Below, in pieces: positions 6,535 through 8,848 of a DNA stretch of 8,848 bases. This DNA is from an uncultured Planctomycetaceae bacterium. Lineage in GTDB: Bacteria; Planctomycetota; Planctomycetia; Pirellulales; Pirellulaceae. Position 1 is the first letter of the stretch. Every line of letters begins with the position of its first letter. Under the pieces are notes generated by a model. The model had not been told where the DNA came from, made no database searches, and was given only the letters and a program-made list of their open reading frames with translations. The DNA lies in NCBI GenBank assembly GCA_903921945.1, contig CAIXSC010000400.1:1-8848 (forward strand), in the 5' to 3' direction. Made by a program: the position numbers and the translations under genes.

Positions 6535-7275
6535 ATGTCACGCAGCCGCACCGGAACTGCCTGGATTACGCTCGTCGGAGGAGTGTCGATCGGCCTATCG
6601 TCGACTTTGGGTTGCGGCGAAGCCCCAGCGCCTTCCGCGAACAGCTCGTCGCGTCCGTCTACGACCTCCAAATCGCCCACCCCGAAACCGGTCGCGAAAA
6701 CCCCGGCGAAGCCAGCCGCCAAACCCGCCGCGAAAGTCGACCCGCGCGCCTACGCGGACCCACCGCAAGCGCTCGCAGCGCTCGTTACCGGGATTCGCAA
6801 CAACGATATCTCCGTGGTCGCGAACGCCGAGGCTTGGTTCGGGTTGCAAGGCGAAGCGGCCGCCAAGCACCTGGCCGGAATCGTTAAAAATCCAGAGAGC
6901 GATTTGGAACTGCGGCTCATCGCATGCCGCGCCTTGGCACGAGTCAACCCGCATGGCGGCACCGAACTGCTCGAATGCCTATCCCTAGAACCGGACCAGC
7001 TCAAGCTGCGGGTCATCGAGTCACTGAGTCGCGTTAAACCGTCCAGCTCGGCGATCGTCGGCAAACTGCGGGAACTCGCCAATGAAGGGGATGTTCAATC
7101 CCGTCGCTTCGCGCTCATGGGACTCGCCCGCATTGGACCACCCGCGCGAGCGGTCGCACCCGACCTCCAACGCATCCTCAACGACACATCCGCCGACGAA
7201 CAGTTGCGGGGAGAAGCTGGCAAAGCGCTGAAGGCAGTCGATCCCCGAAAGGGCTTGATGGGCGTCGCGAAATGA
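6535..7275 (+). CDS. HEAT-repeat putative lipoprotein
   Basis: A 246-aa protein with a signal peptide and probable lipoprotein anchor: basic MSRSR, a hydrophobic stretch (8-24) and Cys27 in STLGC. The -3 residue is Thr rather than the preferred Leu, so the lipobox is imperfect. Residues 28-68 form a Ser/Pro/Thr then Pro/Ala/Lys-rich linker with AKPA-type repeats. From about 75 to 240 the sequence is made of HEAT-like helical repeats, e.g. LELRLIACRALARVNP, QLKLRVIESLSRVKP, VQSRRFALMGLARIGPPA and QLRGEAGKALKAVDP. Such solenoids bind proteins; the partner is not evident and no enzymatic motif is seen. The ATG at 6535 is chosen because GAAAGGA lies 10 nt upstream and it places the signal peptide at the N-terminus; a TTG at 6490 would bury it. 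The gene is divergent from hppA and convergent with the next gene. Confidence 0.8.
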   Translation: MSRSRTGTAWITLVGGVSIGLSSTLGCGEAPAPSANSSSRPSTTSKSPTPKPVAKTPAKPAAKPAAKVDPRAYADPPQALAALVTGIRNNDISVVANAEAWFGLQGEAAAKHLAGIVKNPESDLELRLIACRALARVNPHGGTELLECLSLEPDQLKLRVIESLSRVKPSSSAIVGKLRELANEGDVQSRRFALMGLARIGPPARAVAPDLQRILNDTSADEQLRGEAGKALKAVDPRKGLMGVAK

Positions 7276-7361
7276 TTGGACGCCCGGGCGGTGCAGTTGG
7301 AGTTCCCTTTGGAGTTGACTTCGACGCTACGCAATCGGAAGTGGCAACTCGGACAGCTTGG

Positions 7362-7610
7362 CTAAGCTGAAGGACGACGGAAATGCTGGTAAGCCAGCAT
7401 GACTTCGTAGAGATCGCTTGAAATCGTGATTTCGTCGTCTTCGAAATCTTGTAGCCAAGCACGGCGAGCGAGTAGCGCATCCGCCAAAATCGGCAATACA
7501 TCGCCGACCGGAAGCGTAACGTTGGGACGCATCGGTAGCGTTTCGGGAAGCACGCGGACTTGGGTTTCCTGTTCCGGTCCATAGAAAACTCGGAGTCGCG
7601 GAGCGGACAT
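7362..7610 (-). CDS. Small conserved-type hypothetical protein, 82 aa
   Basis: I know no assigned function. The protein begins MSAPRLRVFYGPEQET and ends with an acidic block, DFEDDEITISSDLYEVMLAYQHFRRPSA. The combination resembles a small cytoplasmic protein I recall from other planctomycetes, but that is memory and not a search. It has no signal peptide, membrane segment or metal-binding motif; Cys is absent. Two in-frame starts exist. The ATG at 7610 is preferred because GAAGG ends 9 nt upstream, whereas the ATG at 7619 directly abuts that sequence. It is convergent with the HEAT lipoprotein gene (86 bp apart) and divergent from tex, with about 265 bp between the starts. The ordered acidic composition and compact ORF support a real gene. 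Confidence 0.7.
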   Translation of the reverse strand: MSAPRLRVFYGPEQETQVRVLPETLPMRPNVTLPVGDVLPILADALLARRAWLQDFEDDEITISSDLYEVMLAYQHFRRPSA

Positions 7611-7768
7611 CGGTGCCATCCTTCGTGCGTGATGCGTCGAGGGTTATGCCTGAGTGACGTTAGGTATCGGCTGTGCGAGGCGTGCGGGTTGAATTTGTTG
7701 GCCGGATGTTGCGAGTTTTGGGACGGAGAACACTCGGGAACGGTTGATCCGATGGCGCGGTCGCAAGC

Positions 7769-7798
7769 TTGACAATCGACACTAGCGACCACTAGATT
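7769..7798 (+). promoter_or_regulatory. Predicted housekeeping-sigma promoter for tex
   Basis: TTGACA (7769-7774), an 18-bp spacer, then TAGATT (7793-7798). Transcription would begin near 7805, about 70 nt before the tex ATG. The -35 box and spacer length equal those predicted for hppA. It lies in the divergent region between the 82-aa gene and tex; no comparable promoter was found for the 82-aa gene. Confidence 0.5.
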
Positions 7799-7876
7799 GC
7801 CCACCAAGTAGCGGTAAGTCCAATTCATTCTTCCACTAACGTGCTCGCGGCGGTTCGTCCGGCGGCTCCCAACGAC

Positions 7877-8848
7877 ATGACGATGACCATCGACCTGACG
7901 CAAGTCGCCCGTGATCAGGGGATCCCCTTGGAGCGGGTGCAACGCACTGTGGAACTCCTCGATGAAGGCAACACAGTTCCCTTCATCACTCGCTATCGTA
8001 AAGACGAGACGGGGGGACTGGACGAAGAGCAAATCCGCGGCATCCTCGAGGAGGTCGGAACCCTCCGGCAACTCGCCGAGCGGAAAGCCACGATCCTGAA
8101 GTCTATTGAATCGCTCGGGAAACTCACCGACGACTTGGCGAACCAGATTCGGACCGCTCGCACTTCCAAACATTTGGAAGACTTGTACCTGCCGTTCAAG
8201 CCCAAAAAGCAGACACTCGCCACACTGGCCCGCCAACGCGGCCTCGAACCGCTCGCCCTCGAAATCCTCAACAACGATCCGGCCGCAGCCGACCCCGCCG
8301 CGCGGGCCGCCGACCTCGTCAATCCCGCCAGCAAACTCGCAACAGTCGACGATGTTCTCGCTGGAGTGCGCCACATTTTGGCGGAGTATTACAGCGAACG
8401 ACCGGATCTTCGCAGCCGTCTGCGCCGCATCATTCAACGATCCGGCACCCTGGTCAGTGTTCGCGTCGAGACGACGGACAGAGACAAGGACAAAAAGACC
8501 GCCGTTGAACCCCGTGTGGATGGTCCCCGTGTGGATGCACGGAGCGGAGGTTCGTCGCCCAGTGTTGAGACCCTCGCGAGCACCGTCTCACCCGCCGAAA
8601 GTTCGACGGTCGAAGCAGCCGGCAGCGAGGCAGCCAGCCATGAACCAGACGGCGGCGAGTTGTCATCAAGCGTCGGGGCCGCCGAACCCACAACCGTCGG
8701 GGAAAGCTCGTCCGCGCCTCGCGGCGACTTGGCCGTCCCCGATGCGGTGCCATCGGCGAGCGACACGAGTGCAAGCTCCCCCAACGCCGCGCCGATCCTG
8801 GAAGCGGGCGACGCCCTGTCGACCATAGAATCGTCGCTCGACACGGAC
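7877..8848 (+). CDS. tex: Tex-family RNA-binding protein, N-terminal part with a large low-complexity insertion (cut by window end)
   Basis: Tex proteins combine an N-terminal helical region, a YqgF/RuvC-like domain, helix-hairpin-helix motifs and a C-terminal S1 domain, and act in transcription and RNA handling. The first 324 residues are visible. Residues 1-197 match the Tex N-terminus: TVELLDEGNTVPFITRYRKDETGGLDEEQ (24-52), ATILKSIESLGKLTDDL (71-87), HLEDLYLPFKPKKQT (99-113), RGLEPLA (121-127) and GVRHILAEYYSE (163-174). Where E. coli Tex continues from LVS into a short GKEEEGAKFRDYF junction, this protein enters DRDKDKK (201-207) and then at least 117 residues rich in Ser, Ala, Glu, Thr and Pro. 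The conserved FRDYF block has not appeared by the window end. No clear Shine-Dalgarno precedes the ATG; a GTG at 7841 is in frame but the family alignment favours the ATG at 7877 (or 7883). Confidence 0.93.
   Translation, partial: MTMTIDLTQVARDQGIPLERVQRTVELLDEGNTVPFITRYRKDETGGLDEEQIRGILEEVGTLRQLAERKATILKSIESLGKLTDDLANQIRTARTSKHLEDLYLPFKPKKQTLATLARQRGLEPLALEILNNDPAAADPAARAADLVNPASKLATVDDVLAGVRHILAEYYSERPDLRSRLRRIIQRSGTLVSVRVETTDRDKDKKTAVEPRVDGPRVDARSGGSSPSVETLASTVSPAESSTVEAAGSEAASHEPDGGELSSSVGAAEPTTVGESSSAPRGDLAVPDAVPSASDTSASSPNAAPILEAGDALSTIESSLDTD
8510..8539. repeat. 15-bp in-frame duplication at the start of the Tex insertion
   Basis: CCCCGTGTGGATGGT (8510-8524) is followed by CCCCGTGTGGATGCA (8525-8539), encoding PRVDG/PRVDA at residues 212-221. 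The unit matches 11 of 15 bases of CCCGCCGTGGATGGG in the transposase-like gene's array, in the same window orientation although the two genes are transcribed in opposite directions. Confidence 0.7.

Noticed and set aside
7178..8437. Minus-strand frame of 419 codons opposite tex
   Set aside because: It is antisense to the clear Tex coding sequence and overlaps parts of two other genes. The Tex motifs decide the strand.

Overview
The window is GC-rich bacterial DNA, most likely from a planctomycete of the Pirellula/Rhodopirellula type. This rests on remembered family resemblance, since no 16S is present: the IS200-like family with its particular C-terminal domain, a small protein ending in DFEDDEITIS...AYQHFRRPSA, a K+-dependent membrane pyrophosphatase with a Bacteroides/Akkermansia-like extended loop, and loose gene packing with long low-complexity insertions.

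Layout. Bases 1-1303 hold no convincing gene. They contain about 2.2 copies of a 115-bp tandem repeat (1-250), a MITE-like element with imperfect 24-bp terminal inverted repeats (674-939) and several hairpins. Bases 1304-2518 (-) encode an IS200/REP-transposase-like protein that has lost the first His of its HUH motif and has no Tyr in its core. Next come rsfS (2784-3473, -) and hppA (3499-6213, -), 25 bp apart and probably one operon read from a TTGACA-18-TACATT promoter at 6373-6402. Divergent from hppA is a HEAT-repeat lipoprotein gene (6535-7275, +), which converges on a small conserved-type gene (7362-7610, -). A second TTGACA promoter (7769-7798) precedes tex (7877 to window end, +), which runs off the edge.

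Function. The recognisable genes are housekeeping. HppA spends pyrophosphate, a by-product of biosynthesis, to pump Na+ and/or H+. RsfS silences ribosomes by binding uL14. Tex is an RNA-binding protein linked to transcription and RNA handling. I see no defence island, CRISPR array, phage or biosynthetic cluster.

The strongest unexplained pattern is repeat-driven. In-frame minisatellites of 15 bp (18 bp in rsfS) lie inside four unrelated neighbouring genes: the transposase-like gene, rsfS, hppA (two separate arrays) and tex. Each sits in a low-complexity stretch or a signal-like segment. In Tex the low-complexity stretch is at least about 120 residues, at a point where the family normally has a short junction.
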